Below are positions 16,082-25,500 of a stretch of DNA of 32,358 nt, piece by piece. The position numbers were made by a program, and so were the translations under genes. A model generated the notes under the pieces. That model had not been told where the DNA came from. It worked only from the letters and a program-made list of their open reading frames with translations, and made no database searches. Origin of the DNA: Flavobacterium sp. (GTDB lineage Bacteria; Bacteroidota; Bacteroidia; Flavobacteriales; Flavobacteriaceae); contig JALRGZ010000127.1 in NCBI GenBank assembly GCA_023253295.1, positions 1 to 32,358 of the forward strand. The letters are read 5' to 3'. The number at the start of each line of letters is the position of its first letter. The first letter of the stretch is position 1.

Positions 16082-16867
16082 TTAATAACCACCGCTATAC
16101 CCTTTCATAATACCTCGGGAAGAATTTCTGATAAAATCAATAATTTCATCTCTTTCTGGTGTAGCTTCCATCTCAGCTTCAATAATACCTAAAGCCTGAG
16201 TAGTATTGTAATTTTTTTGATATAAAATTCTATAAATATCCTGAATTTCTCTGATTTTCTCAGTTGAAAAACCTCTTCTTCTCAACCCAACAGAGTTAAT
16301 TCCCACATAGGACAAAGGTTCTTTAGCAGCTTTAGTATACGGAGGAACATCTTTACGTACAAGAGAACCACCTGAAATCATAGCATGATCACCAATATGA
16401 ATGAATTGGTGAATTGCTGCTAAACCACCAATTACAGCGTGATTCCCAACAACAACATGTCCGGCAAGAGCTACCCCATTAACAATAATGGCATTGTTTC
16501 CAATTACACAATCATGTGCTATATGCGCATAGGCCATTACTAAACAATTATTACCAATAACAGTTTGTCCTGAAGCAACTGTACCCCTGTTGATAGTAAC
16601 ACATTCTCTAATGGTGCAATTATCTCCAATAATTGCTAATGAATCTTCTCCACCAAATTTTAAATCTTGAGGAACTGCAGATATTACTGCACCTGGAAAA
16701 ATGTTGCAATTTTTTCCAATTCTAGCTCCTTCCATAATGGTTACATTTGAACCTATCCAAGTACCATCACCAATTACCACATTGTTGTGGATGGTTGTAA
16801 AAGGTTCAATTACCACATTTTTGGCAATTTTAGCGCCAGGATGAACATAAGCTAATGGTTGATTCAT
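16082..16867 (-). CDS. lpxA: Acyl-ACP--UDP-N-acetylglucosamine O-acyltransferase
   Basis: First enzyme of lipid A synthesis, transferring a 3-hydroxyacyl chain from ACP to UDP-GlcNAc; cytosolic trimer. The 261 residues form a hexapeptide beta-helix (about 5-185) and a helical C-terminal domain containing the family signature NSVGLRRRGFS. The catalytic histidine is H118 in AHIAHDC (equivalent to H125 of the E. coli enzyme), with H115 also conserved. It lies 78 bp downstream of lpxC/fabZ and 42 bp upstream of efp. Together with lpxD and lpxC in the same run it supplies the first three steps of lipid A assembly. Confidence 0.96.
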   Translation of the reverse strand: MNQPLAYVHPGAKIAKNVVIEPFTTIHNNVVIGDGTWIGSNVTIMEGARIGKNCNIFPGAVISAVPQDLKFGGEDSLAIIGDNCTIRECVTINRGTVASGQTVIGNNCLVMAYAHIAHDCVIGNNAIIVNGVALAGHVVVGNHAVIGGLAAIHQFIHIGDHAMISGGSLVRKDVPPYTKAAKEPLSYVGINSVGLRRRGFSTEKIREIQDIYRILYQKNYNTTQALGIIEAEMEATPERDEIIDFIRNSSRGIMKGYSGGY

Positions 16868-16919
16868 CTATTTTTTGTTTTTATAATTAATTACCTTAAT
16901 TACTATTAAAAATTATTAT

Positions 16920-16941
16920 AGCTGTAGTGAGGAACTACGCT
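16920..16941. repeat. Small hairpin between lpxC/fabZ and lpxA
   Basis: GTAGT / ACTAC with a 5-base loop, extended by AGC / GCT with one bulged base, in the 78-bp gap. There is no T-run on either strand, so it is not a convincing terminator; it may affect mRNA stability within the lpx operon. Confidence 0.4.
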
Positions 16942-16945
16942 GTAA

Positions 16946-18346
16946 TTATTGTTGTTTTTTTGCAATTTGCGCCATTAATTCTGCTTCAGCAACTAATTTT
17001 CCATTTGCATAAGCATTAGCCTGCATATGACAAATACCTCTTCTGATAGGAGTAATTAAATCACATTTAAAAATTAATGTATCACCTGGCAATACTTTGT
17101 GTTTGAACTTCACATTATCAATTTTCATGAAATAAGTCAAGTAATTCTCAGGATCCGGAACCGTACTTAACACTAATATACCTCCAGTTTGAGCCATCGC
17201 TTCTACGATTAAAACTCCCGGCATAACTGGCGCATCAGGAAAATGTCCAACGAAGAAATTTTCGTTCATGGTAACATTTTTCATACCCACCACATGACTA
17301 TCTGACATTTCGATAATTCTGTCAATCAACAAAAATGGTGGTCTATGAGGTAACATAGACATGATTTTGTGGATATCCATTAAAGGCTCTTGATTCAAAT
17401 CGTAAACAGGAACATAGTTACGTTGTTCAATTTTAATCATTTTAGCCATTTTCTTTGCAAATTGAGTATTTACAAAATGACCTGGTTTATTAGCGATAAT
17501 TTTTCCTTGGATTTTTGTTCCAATTAATGCCAAATCACCAATTACGTCTAATAATTTGTGTCTTGCAGCTTCATTTGGATAATGCAATGTTAAGTTATCT
17601 AAAATTCCATTAGGCTTAACATTAATCGTATCCTTTCCGAAAGCTACTTTTAAATTTTCCATTGTTGATCCAGAAATTTCTTTATCTACATAAACAATAG
17701 CATTATTTAAATCTCCTCCTTTAATTAAACCATTATCTAAAAGAGATTCTAATTCGTGTAAGAAACTAAACGTTCTTGAAGCAGCAATTTCTGTTTTGAA
17801 ATCACTGATATTTTTAAGTGTTGCATTTTGTGTACCCAAAATTTTAGTACCAAAATCAACCATTGTAGTAACTGTATAATGATCGCTTGGCATAACAAGA
17901 ATTTCACTTCCGCTGGCTTCATCAGTAAAAGAAATTACTTCTTTCACTACATAAACATTACGGTTAGCTGATTGCTCTTCAACACCTGCTTTCTCTAATG
18001 CTTCAACAAAATATTTAGAAGAACCATCCATGATAGGTAATTCAGAAGCATTCAATTCAATAATTACGTTGTCCAAATCACAGCCCACTAAAGCGGCTAA
18101 AACATGCTCAGGTGTTTGAATTTTAACACCTAATTTTTCTAAATTAGTTCCGCGTTGCGTATTTACAACATAATTAGCGTCAGCTTCGATAACCGGATGC
18201 CCTTCTAGATCGACCCTAACAAAAGTAAAACCATTATTTACTGGAGCAGGTTTGAAAGTCATTTTAACTTCTTTTCCGGTATGTAACCCAACCCCTGTTA
18301 ATGAGATTTCTGTTTTGATGGTTTTCTGTTTAACCATTGTTTCCAT
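16946..18346 (-). CDS. lpxC/fabZ: Bifunctional LpxC deacetylase / FabZ dehydratase
   Basis: Fusion of two cytosolic enzymes, 466 residues. Residues 1-305 are LpxC, the zinc-dependent deacetylase of UDP-3-O-acyl-GlcNAc and committed step of lipid A synthesis: zinc ligands H81 (PEHVLAAL), H263 and D267 (RHKLLDVIGD), general acid H290 (KPGHFVNTQ). Residues about 320-466 are FabZ, the 3-hydroxyacyl-ACP dehydratase of fatty acid elongation: catalytic H368 in GHFPDAPVMPG and E382 in VEAMAQTGG. The fusion is common in Bacteroidota and joins two enzymes that compete for the 3-hydroxyacyl-ACP pool. The start overlaps the end of lpxD by 17 bp; a second Met codon three codons later (18337) would reduce this to 8 bp. 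Confidence 0.97.
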   Translation of the reverse strand: METMVKQKTIKTEISLTGVGLHTGKEVKMTFKPAPVNNGFTFVRVDLEGHPVIEADANYVVNTQRGTNLEKLGVKIQTPEHVLAALVGCDLDNVIIELNASELPIMDGSSKYFVEALEKAGVEEQSANRNVYVVKEVISFTDEASGSEILVMPSDHYTVTTMVDFGTKILGTQNATLKNISDFKTEIAASRTFSFLHELESLLDNGLIKGGDLNNAIVYVDKEISGSTMENLKVAFGKDTINVKPNGILDNLTLHYPNEAARHKLLDVIGDLALIGTKIQGKIIANKPGHFVNTQFAKKMAKMIKIEQRNYVPVYDLNQEPLMDIHKIMSMLPHRPPFLLIDRIIEMSDSHVVGMKNVTMNENFFVGHFPDAPVMPGVLIVEAMAQTGGILVLSTVPDPENYLTYFMKIDNVKFKHKVLPGDTLIFKCDLITPIRRGICHMQANAYANGKLVAEAELMAQIAKKQQ

Positions 18347-19376
18347 TTTTTTGGTTTAATATTTGTTTCTTTAATTCGTCTATTTCTGCAATTATTTTTG
18401 GGAAATTTTTAAAATGAACATAGGATTTACTAAAATCAGTATAGCCAAATGTTGGACTTCCCTGCAAAACTTCTTCGTCTTTAATATTTCTTGCAACCCC
18501 TGATTGTGCCTGGATTCTAACATTATTACCAATGGTTAAATGCCCTGAAATCCCTACTTGACCACCAATCATTCCGTTCTTACCTATCTTTGTTGAACCT
18601 GCAATTCCAGTTTGTGCAGCAATGACGGTATTCTCTCCTATTTCAACATTGTGCGCAACCTGAATTTGATTGTCTAATTTTACTCCTTTTCTAATACGTG
18701 TAGAACCCAATGTCGCTCTATCTATGGTAGAACAAGCCCCAATTTCAACATCATCTTCAATTACAACATTTCCAATCTGAGGTATTTTTTTATAACTACC
18801 ATCCGCATTTGGAGCGAATCCAAATCCATCTGAACCAATTACTGTTCCTGCATGAATAATGCAATTATTACCTATAACAGATTCCGAATAAATCTTTGCG
18901 CCGGCAAAAATAGTTACATTATCGCGAATGACAACATTATCCCCAATAAAACAATTAGGATAAATTTTTACATTATCACCTATTACTACATTGGAACCTA
19001 TGTAACTAAAACTACCTAAATATAGATTTTCTCCATATTTAGAATTATCAGCGATTACTGTATGAGGTTCAATTCCTTGCTTACTCGCTTTTTTTGCTTG
19101 ATCATAGAATTCTAACAATTTGGAAAAAGCCAAATAAGCGTCATCAACTTTAATAAGTGTGGTATTTAATTCAGATTCAGGAGTAAAGCTTTTATTTACA
19201 ATAGTAATAGAAGCTTCGGTAGTATATATATAATTATTATATTTTGGATTGGATAAAAAAGTCAAAGAACCAACTTTTCCCTCTTCTATCTTAGAAAGTT
19301 CGTGTACTTCAACCAAAGGATTCCCTACAACTTCTCCTTCTAAAACTCCCGCTATTTGTTCTGCTGTAAATTTCAT
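18330..19376 (-). CDS. lpxD: UDP-3-O-(3-hydroxyacyl)glucosamine N-acyltransferase
   Basis: Third enzyme of lipid A synthesis, adding an N-linked 3-hydroxyacyl chain to UDP-3-O-acyl-glucosamine; cytosolic trimer. The 348 residues match the usual LpxD length: an N-terminal uridine-binding domain (1-100), a hexapeptide beta-helix (about 105-310) and a C-terminal helix. H242 in QVAHNVEIG is the expected catalytic histidine and H279 in SGHLTIG the second conserved one; both are present, unlike in the paralogue at 14472. It overlaps lpxC/fabZ by 17 bp, implying coupled translation, and follows the HD-domain gene by 39 bp. Confidence 0.95.
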   Translation of the reverse strand: MKFTAEQIAGVLEGEVVGNPLVEVHELSKIEEGKVGSLTFLSNPKYNNYIYTTEASITIVNKSFTPESELNTTLIKVDDAYLAFSKLLEFYDQAKKASKQGIEPHTVIADNSKYGENLYLGSFSYIGSNVVIGDNVKIYPNCFIGDNVVIRDNVTIFAGAKIYSESVIGNNCIIHAGTVIGSDGFGFAPNADGSYKKIPQIGNVVIEDDVEIGACSTIDRATLGSTRIRKGVKLDNQIQVAHNVEIGENTVIAAQTGIAGSTKIGKNGMIGGQVGISGHLTIGNNVRIQAQSGVARNIKDEEVLQGSPTFGYTDFSKSYVHFKNFPKIIAEIDELKKQILNQKNGNNG

Positions 19377-19415
19377 TGCGACAAAAATATAAAAAAATAG
19401 ATTTCAAAAATCGAT

Positions 19416-20645
19416 TTAAACTAGTTGTTTTGGAAAACAAATGTAATACTTGGTCACCGATTTTGATAAAGATTTCAAATTCAACTGATCCGAAGACTCA
19501 ATTACATCTTCAACAGTTCTATCTTTTTTCAAAATTCGTATAGGTACGGCTTCTTTATCGTAGGCTTGATTTTTAATTTTTCCTTTAAAAATAAAATAGT
19601 TAGCATCCGCCAAACTAATATTGTATTTCAATGCAAAGCGTTCTTTTAATGGAGTTAAATCTTCAATAGCCACCTTATCATTGGTTAATTGAATTTTTAA
19701 CAAATCTCGATTGATAATCATTTTACTTAATGATGACAAAATAAAATCATCTTGTCTTTGCCAGGCTTTTAAGGCGCTAATAATATCAAAATCATCTAAC
19801 TGTGAAAACAAATCCAAAGTATCCGTATCAAACGATTCAAAGTCAATTTTATTTTGCATAAAAAACTGTAAAGGCTCACTACAAGGCAACACCACTCCTT
19901 TCAACGTAAGCTCTTTAGCTCTTTTTAAGATTTTTGTCAAAACCAATTCGGCTACCAAACTGGTTTTATGCAAATAAGCCTGCCAATACATTAATCGACG
20001 CGACATAAGAAATTTTTCTACAGAGTAAATTCCTTTTTCCTCAATTACCAAAAAATCATCCTCTACATTCATCATTTGGATTAAACGTTCAGAGTTTACA
20101 TTACCTTCGGCTACTCCGGAATAAAAACTATCACGTTTTAAATAATCCATTCGATCCATATCTAATTGACTAGAAATCAATTGCAGCATGAATTTTCTAT
20201 GATAATCACCTTCAAATATTTTAATAGCTAAACTTAATTTTCCATTGAATTCCACATTCAACTGACGCATAAACAACAAGGAAATCTCTTCATGATGTAC
20301 ATTTTCTACAATACTTTTTTCCATAGCATGAGAAAATGGACCATGACCAATATCATGTAACAAAATAGCAATATACAAGGCGTTTTCTTCTTCTTCTGAA
20401 ATAGAAACTCCTTTAAAACGCAAAACATCAACTGCTTTTTGCATCAAATGTATACAGCCTAAAGCATGATGAAATCGGGTATGATTGGCTCCAGGATACA
20501 CTAAATATGACAATCCCATTTGAGAAATACGCCTCAATCGTTGAAAATAAGGATGCTGAATTAAATCATAGATTAAAGCATTAGGAATACTTATAAATCC
20601 GTAAATAGGATCATTAAATATTTTAAGTTTATTGATTTGCGTCAC
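19416..20645 (-). CDS. HD-domain phosphohydrolase (dNTPase-like)
   Basis: Metal-dependent phosphohydrolase of 409 residues in the COG1078/SAMHD1-like group of HD proteins; cytosolic. Metal and active-site motifs are seen in order: RFHHALG (H60), LLHDIGHGPFSH (H97, D98) and the QLDMDRMDYLKRD stretch (about 160-172) that supplies the last metal aspartate. Members hydrolyse dNTPs or related nucleotides, but the substrate of this bacterial subgroup is not fixed. The start codon is GTG; it gives the N terminus expected for the family (KLKIFNDPIYGFISIPN), and the next Met is 43 codons in. It opens the lpx run and has a TAnnTTTG element 24 bp upstream, so that promoter may drive the whole operon. 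Confidence 0.87.
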   Translation of the reverse strand: MTQINKLKIFNDPIYGFISIPNALIYDLIQHPYFQRLRRISQMGLSYLVYPGANHTRFHHALGCIHLMQKAVDVLRFKGVSISEEEENALYIAILLHDIGHGPFSHAMEKSIVENVHHEEISLLFMRQLNVEFNGKLSLAIKIFEGDYHRKFMLQLISSQLDMDRMDYLKRDSFYSGVAEGNVNSERLIQMMNVEDDFLVIEEKGIYSVEKFLMSRRLMYWQAYLHKTSLVAELVLTKILKRAKELTLKGVVLPCSEPLQFFMQNKIDFESFDTDTLDLFSQLDDFDIISALKAWQRQDDFILSSLSKMIINRDLLKIQLTNDKVAIEDLTPLKERFALKYNISLADANYFIFKGKIKNQAYDKEAVPIRILKKDRTVEDVIESSDQLNLKSLSKSVTKYYICFPKQLV

Positions 20646-20668
20646 TATAACTTTGTTTTTTTTGCGAA

Positions 20669-20676
20669 CAAATATA
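20669..20676 (-). promoter_or_regulatory. Candidate -7 element for the HD/lpx operon
   Basis: The minus strand reads TATATTTG, an exact TAnnTTTG match, 24 bp upstream of the GTG start of the HD-domain gene. I see no comparable element before lpxD, lpxC/fabZ, lpxA, efp or the second lpxD-like gene. Confidence 0.55.
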
Positions 20677-20808
20677 ACTAAATTAGCTTGTAATTTTCAC
20701 TATATTCTACAGTTTACTGGCGAAACAATTAATCTTTTTTTTGTTATACAACTAGTTCTAAGCAAACTAAAACCGTCTAAATCTTAAAAAAAAACTAAAA
20801 TTGTTCTA

Positions 20809-20832
20809 TTGGTTCGGTAAATTACGAACTAA
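20809..20832. promoter_or_regulatory. Candidate operator of the GbsR/MarR-type regulator
   Basis: TTGGTTCG, 8 bp, CGAACTAA form an inverted repeat matching at 7 of 8 arm positions, centred just upstream of the -7 element at 20836-20843. Size and placement suit a dimeric winged-helix repressor that blocks its own promoter. A TTG at its left edge could be the -33 element. Confidence 0.5.
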
Positions 20833-20835
20833 TCG

Positions 20836-20843
20836 TATCTTTG
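20836..20843 (+). promoter_or_regulatory. Candidate -7 element for the regulator/RND pump operon
   Basis: TATCTTTG, an exact TAnnTTTG match, 13 bp upstream of the regulator ATG. A TTG lies about 24 bp upstream of it. The short leader and the operator-like repeat beside it suggest tight control. Confidence 0.6.
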
Positions 20844-20856
20844 CAAAAAAAATATC

Positions 20857-21354
20857 ATGGACGTTTTACAAAAAGAAAGAGAAGAACTTGTTGAAATGTT
20901 CGGAATTCACTTTGAGTCCGTCTACCAAATTTCACCTTTGGCCGGAAGAATTATGGGGCTTCTAATTGTTGAAGGCTGTAAATCTGGATTAACATTTGAA
21001 ACTATTGTAGAAAAATTAGGTGCCAGTAAAAGCTCTATTTCAACTAATCTAAATTTACTCCTTAAAACGGAAAGAATTTATTATTTTACTATTCCATGTG
21101 ACAGAAAAAAATACTTTAAGTCAGCTCCTTTAAGTAACAGATTATCTAATTATTTAAAATTTTTAGAGTCTGAAAATTTTATTACCGATAAAATATTTGA
21201 ATATCGCCAAAAAACAGCTTCCTGCCCGGAAGAAAAATGCAATTTAGAGAACATAAAAGCTTATAAAAAACATTTGCAAGCTGTTGAGGCCTCTTTAAAA
21301 AAAACTATCGCTGAGTTCAAAGAAATAGAAATTAAAAATCAATCCAATAAATAA
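20857..21354 (+). CDS. GbsR/MarR-family transcriptional regulator
   Basis: Winged-helix DNA-binding protein of 165 residues. The N-terminal half has a helix-turn-helix (about 45-75: GLTFETIVEKLGASKSSIS then NLNLLLKTERI), with a wing near 70-85 (YYFTIPCDRKKYFK). The C-terminal half is a charged, helical dimerisation-like region. Two cysteines in SCPEEKCN (about 123-129) could be redox or metal sensitive, though a function is not shown. It is first in an operon with the MFP, RND permease and outer-membrane channel genes (9-bp gap to the adaptor), so it is probably the local repressor of the efflux pump. The likely operator is the inverted repeat at 20809-20832. Confidence 0.85.
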   Translation: MDVLQKEREELVEMFGIHFESVYQISPLAGRIMGLLIVEGCKSGLTFETIVEKLGASKSSISTNLNLLLKTERIYYFTIPCDRKKYFKSAPLSNRLSNYLKFLESENFITDKIFEYRQKTASCPEEKCNLENIKAYKKHLQAVEASLKKTIAEFKEIEIKNQSNK

Positions 21355-21363
21355 CACCTAATC

Positions 21364-22482
21364 ATGAAAAAGAGATTTTTTATTAGCTCAATCATATTAT
21401 CCCTAAGTCTACTTTCTTGTAATCAAAAGAAAGAAGATCAGGCAGCTCCACCTGTAATGCCGTATAAAGTGATCAATGTTTCCCAAACAAACACTTCACT
21501 TTTGGCTGAATATCCTGCTACCCTAGAAGGAATTACAGATATTGATATTCGTGCAAAAGTGGATGGTTATATTGAAAAAATATACGTTCAGGAAGGTCAG
21601 GAAGTTAAAAAAGGGCAATTACTTTTTAAATTAGAAACTCAAACTGCCGATCAGGAAGCTAGTGCTGCTAAAGCAAAAGTTGCCGCTGCACAGGTAGAGG
21701 TAAATCGTTTAAAACCATTAGTAGAAAGAAATATCATTAGTGATGTACAATTAGAAACAGCCAAAGCTAATTTAGCCAGTGCCAAAAGTACTTACCAAAG
21801 TATAGTAGCTCGTATTAATTATGCAACAATTAAAAGTCCCGTAAATGGAATTGTAGGAACTTTGCCTTTGAGATTAGGAAGTTATGTTAGTAGTCAAACT
21901 ACAGAACCATTGACAAGAATTTCAGATGTAAGCACTATATATGCTTATTTTTCAATGAATGAAAAACAACAATTAGATATTACAATGAATGCAGCCGGAA
22001 AAAGTTTCCAAGAGAAAATTGCTCAAATGCCTGCTGTAAATTTAATTCTTAGCAACGGAATTGAATATGCTCAAAAAGGTAAAATAGAAACTTTTAGTGG
22101 TCAGGCTAATACACAAACAGGTTCTTTTAACGTAAGAGCCAGTTTTCCAAATGCTAACAAATTATTACGTTCAGGAGGAAGCGGAACAATTCAGATTCCA
22201 ACAAACTTAACCGATGTTATATTGATTCCTCAAAATGCTACTTTAGAAATGCAGGACAAACGTATTGTTCTTACTGTAGATAAAGAAAATAAAGTAAAAG
22301 CAATTCCGGTAGAAGTTCGTGCGGTACCCGGAGGACAATTCTATGTAGTTGATAAAGGTCTTAACGTAAATGATAAGATACTGATTGAAGGCGTGGGAAT
22401 TGTTGCTGAAGGGACTCAAATTAAACCTGAATTAGTTGATTATGCAACAATAATTAGTCCTGAAAAAAAGGGAATTAACTAA
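21364..22482 (+). CDS. RND efflux periplasmic adaptor lipoprotein (AcrA-like)
   Basis: Membrane-fusion protein that links the inner-membrane pump to the outer-membrane channel; 372 residues. The N terminus is a lipoprotein signal with lipobox LLSC (C19), so it is lipid-anchored facing the periplasm. Barrel-sandwich halves are seen around VDGYIEKIYVQEGQEVKKGQLLFKL (about 67-91) and ATIKSPVNGIVG, flanking an alpha-hairpin (about 95-145). Beta-barrel and membrane-proximal domains follow to the C terminus. The order and motifs match AcrA/MexA adaptors of the HAE1 family. It lies between the regulator (9 bp) and the permease (24 bp), consistent with one operon. Confidence 0.94.
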   Translation: MKKRFFISSIILSLSLLSCNQKKEDQAAPPVMPYKVINVSQTNTSLLAEYPATLEGITDIDIRAKVDGYIEKIYVQEGQEVKKGQLLFKLETQTADQEASAAKAKVAAAQVEVNRLKPLVERNIISDVQLETAKANLASAKSTYQSIVARINYATIKSPVNGIVGTLPLRLGSYVSSQTTEPLTRISDVSTIYAYFSMNEKQQLDITMNAAGKSFQEKIAQMPAVNLILSNGIEYAQKGKIETFSGQANTQTGSFNVRASFPNANKLLRSGGSGTIQIPTNLTDVILIPQNATLEMQDKRIVLTVDKENKVKAIPVEVRAVPGGQFYVVDKGLNVNDKILIEGVGIVAEGTQIKPELVDYATIISPEKKGIN

Positions 22483-22506
22483 CAACAAACCCCAAACAAC
22501 GTATTT

Positions 22507-25500
22507 ATGTTTTCAAAATTCATTGACAGACCCGTATTGTCAACGGTGATTTCTATCATCATCGTTATACTGGGAGTTTTAGGACTAATCTCGCTTCCGG
22601 TTTCACAATATCCAGAAATAGCACCTCCAACAGTAACTGTATCAGCTAACTATCAAGGAGCCAGTGCCGAAGTAGTAATGAACTCGGTAGTAATTCCTTT
22701 AGAAGAACAAATTAATGGTGTGGAGGACATGACTTACATGACTTCGACTTCTAACAATGATGGTTCGGCATCGATTAACATTTATTTCAAGTTAGGAACC
22801 AATCCTGATTTGGCTGCCGTAAACGTTCAAAACAGAGTTTCGCGTGCTACTCCTCTTTTACCTCAAGAAGTTACAAAAGCTGGTGTAACTACATCCAAAA
22901 GGCAAAGTGACAATATTTTGATTTTTTCTTTATATAGTGAAAATCCAAATTATGATATGACTTTCCTTCAAAACTATGCTAATATCAACATTTTACCTAA
23001 AATTAAAAGGGTAGCCGGTGTAGGTGATGCAACTATTTTTGGACAAAGAGATTATTCTATGCGTATTTGGTTAAAACCAGATATTATGGGGGCTTATGGA
23101 TTAGTTCCATCGGATATTACAGCCTTGTTAGCGGAACAAAATATTGAAACTGCTCCAGGGCAATTAGGTGAAAGAGCAGACCAATCCTTTCAATATGTTT
23201 TAAAATACAAAGGTCGTTTACAAAGCACGAAAGAATTTGAGGATATTGTAGTCCGTTCTACTCCAAATGGCGAAGTTCTTAAACTGAAAGATATTGCCCG
23301 AATTGAATTAGGTGCTGTAAATTATGCCAGTAACACACTTACAAATGGAAATCAATCGGTGGGTATTGCGATAGCGCAAACTGCAGGTTCTAATGCTCAG
23401 GAAGTAATTGAAAATTCCTTAAAAGAATTGGATAAAGCAGCTATCAATTTTCCGAAAGGGGTAAAATACACTACTTTAATTAATGCCAATGATTTCCTTG
23501 AAGAATCGATTTCTAAAGTAATTCACACTTTAATTGAAGCTTTTATTTTGGTTTTTATCGTTGTATTTATCTTTTTACAAGATTGGAGATCAACACTTAT
23601 TCCTGCTATTTCGGTTCCAGTAGCCATTGTAGGTACATTCTTTTTCTTAAGTTTATTTGGTTTTACCATTAACTTATTGACTTTATTTGCATTAGTATTA
23701 GCAGTAGGAATTGTAGTGGATGACGCCATTGTGGTGGTAGAAGCCGTACATGCCAAAATGGAAGCAGGGGAACATGATCCTAAAAAAGCAGCTCATAGTG
23801 CCATGGGAGATATTAGTGGTGCTATTATTTCCATCACATTGGTAATGTCGGCGGTATTTATACCTGTGTCTTTCATTAGTGGTTCGGCAGGAGTTTTCTA
23901 CAAACAGTTTGGTTTAACATTAGCTATTTCTATTGTACTTTCTGCAATTAATGCCCTTACCCTATCTCCGGCTTTATGTGCTATTTTCTTAAAAGAACAT
24001 GATCCTAATAAAGAAAAAGGATTCTTAGAACGTTTTTATGCTGCATTTAATGCCGGATTTGAAACTACCACTAATAAATACAAAAAAGGAGTTCAGTTTT
24101 TAGTAAAACGAAAATGGTTAGCTTTTATAGGAATTGCAATTTTTGCGGGGATATTTGTCTTATTATTAAATACTACACAAAAAGCTTTTGTACCAAGTGA
24201 AGATACTGGAGCAATCTTTTCAGACATCCAATTAGCACCGGGAACTTCTTTAAAGAAAACAGAAGAAGTATTATTACAGGTAGAGAACAAGATAAAAGAT
24301 ATGCCGGAAATTAAAGAAATATTACGTATTTCTGGCAGAAGTATTATTAGTGGTTCCGGAAGTAATTATGGTATGGTAATTTTAAAACTTAAACCTTGGG
24401 CCGAACGTAAAGAAGCCAATCAAGAAGTTATGGCTGTTGTTCAAGAATTATTTAAACGTGCAGCTACGGTTAAAGATGCCAAAATATTATTTTTTGCACG
24501 TCCAACCTTATCTGGTTTTGGTTATTCTAATGGATTTGAAATGCAATTGCAGGATCAAAAAGGAGGATCAATTCAAGATTTAAGCAAAGTAAATTCTGAT
24601 TTCTTAGCCGCTTTAAATAGTCGTCCGGAAATTAAATATGCTGCTACCTCTTTTTCTCCAAATTATCCACAATATCGAATTAATTTGAACGTAGCTGCTA
24701 TTAAAAAATCAGGATTAACAGTAACAGATGTTTTGGGAACTATGCAAGGTTATTTCGGTGGAGTTTATGCTTCCAACTTTAATAAATTTGGAAAACAATA
24801 CAGAGTGGTATACCAATCGGAACCGCAATTCAGAAGCGATCCTGAATCTTTAAATAAAGTTTTAGTTCGAAATAATTCAGGACAAATGGCACCAATCTCG
24901 CAATTTGTTACATTAGAAAAAGTATTTGGACCTCAAGCCATCGACCGTTTCAACTTATTTACTTCGGTTAAAATCACAGGTGCACCTAACGAAGGATTTA
25001 GTTCAGGAGATGCTATTAAAGCGGTACAGGAAGTTGCCAGTCAAAAACTACCTCTTGGATATGGATATGAATTTTCAGGAATGACACGTGAGGAAATTAG
25101 TGCCGGTGGACAAACCATATTTATTTTCTTATTGTGTTTAGTATTTGTTTATTTCTTATTATCAGCTCAGTACGAAAGTTACATCTTACCTTTTGCAGTA
25201 TTAATATCATTGCCAATTGGTTTAGCAGGAGCCTTTATTTTTGCATTTTTCTTTAATGTGAGTAATAATATTTATATGCAAATCACCTTAATTATGCTTA
25301 TTGGATTATTAGCCAAGAATGCTATTTTGATTGTAGAGTTTGCTGCCGATGCACGAAGAAAAGGATTGAGTATTTCCCAAGCTGCCATTCAGGGTGCTGT
25401 AGCGCGTTTAAGACCTATTTTAATGACATCTTTTGCCTTTATTTTAGGATTGATGCCATTAATGTTAGCCAGAGGTGCCGGAGCTGTTGGAAACAAAGCT

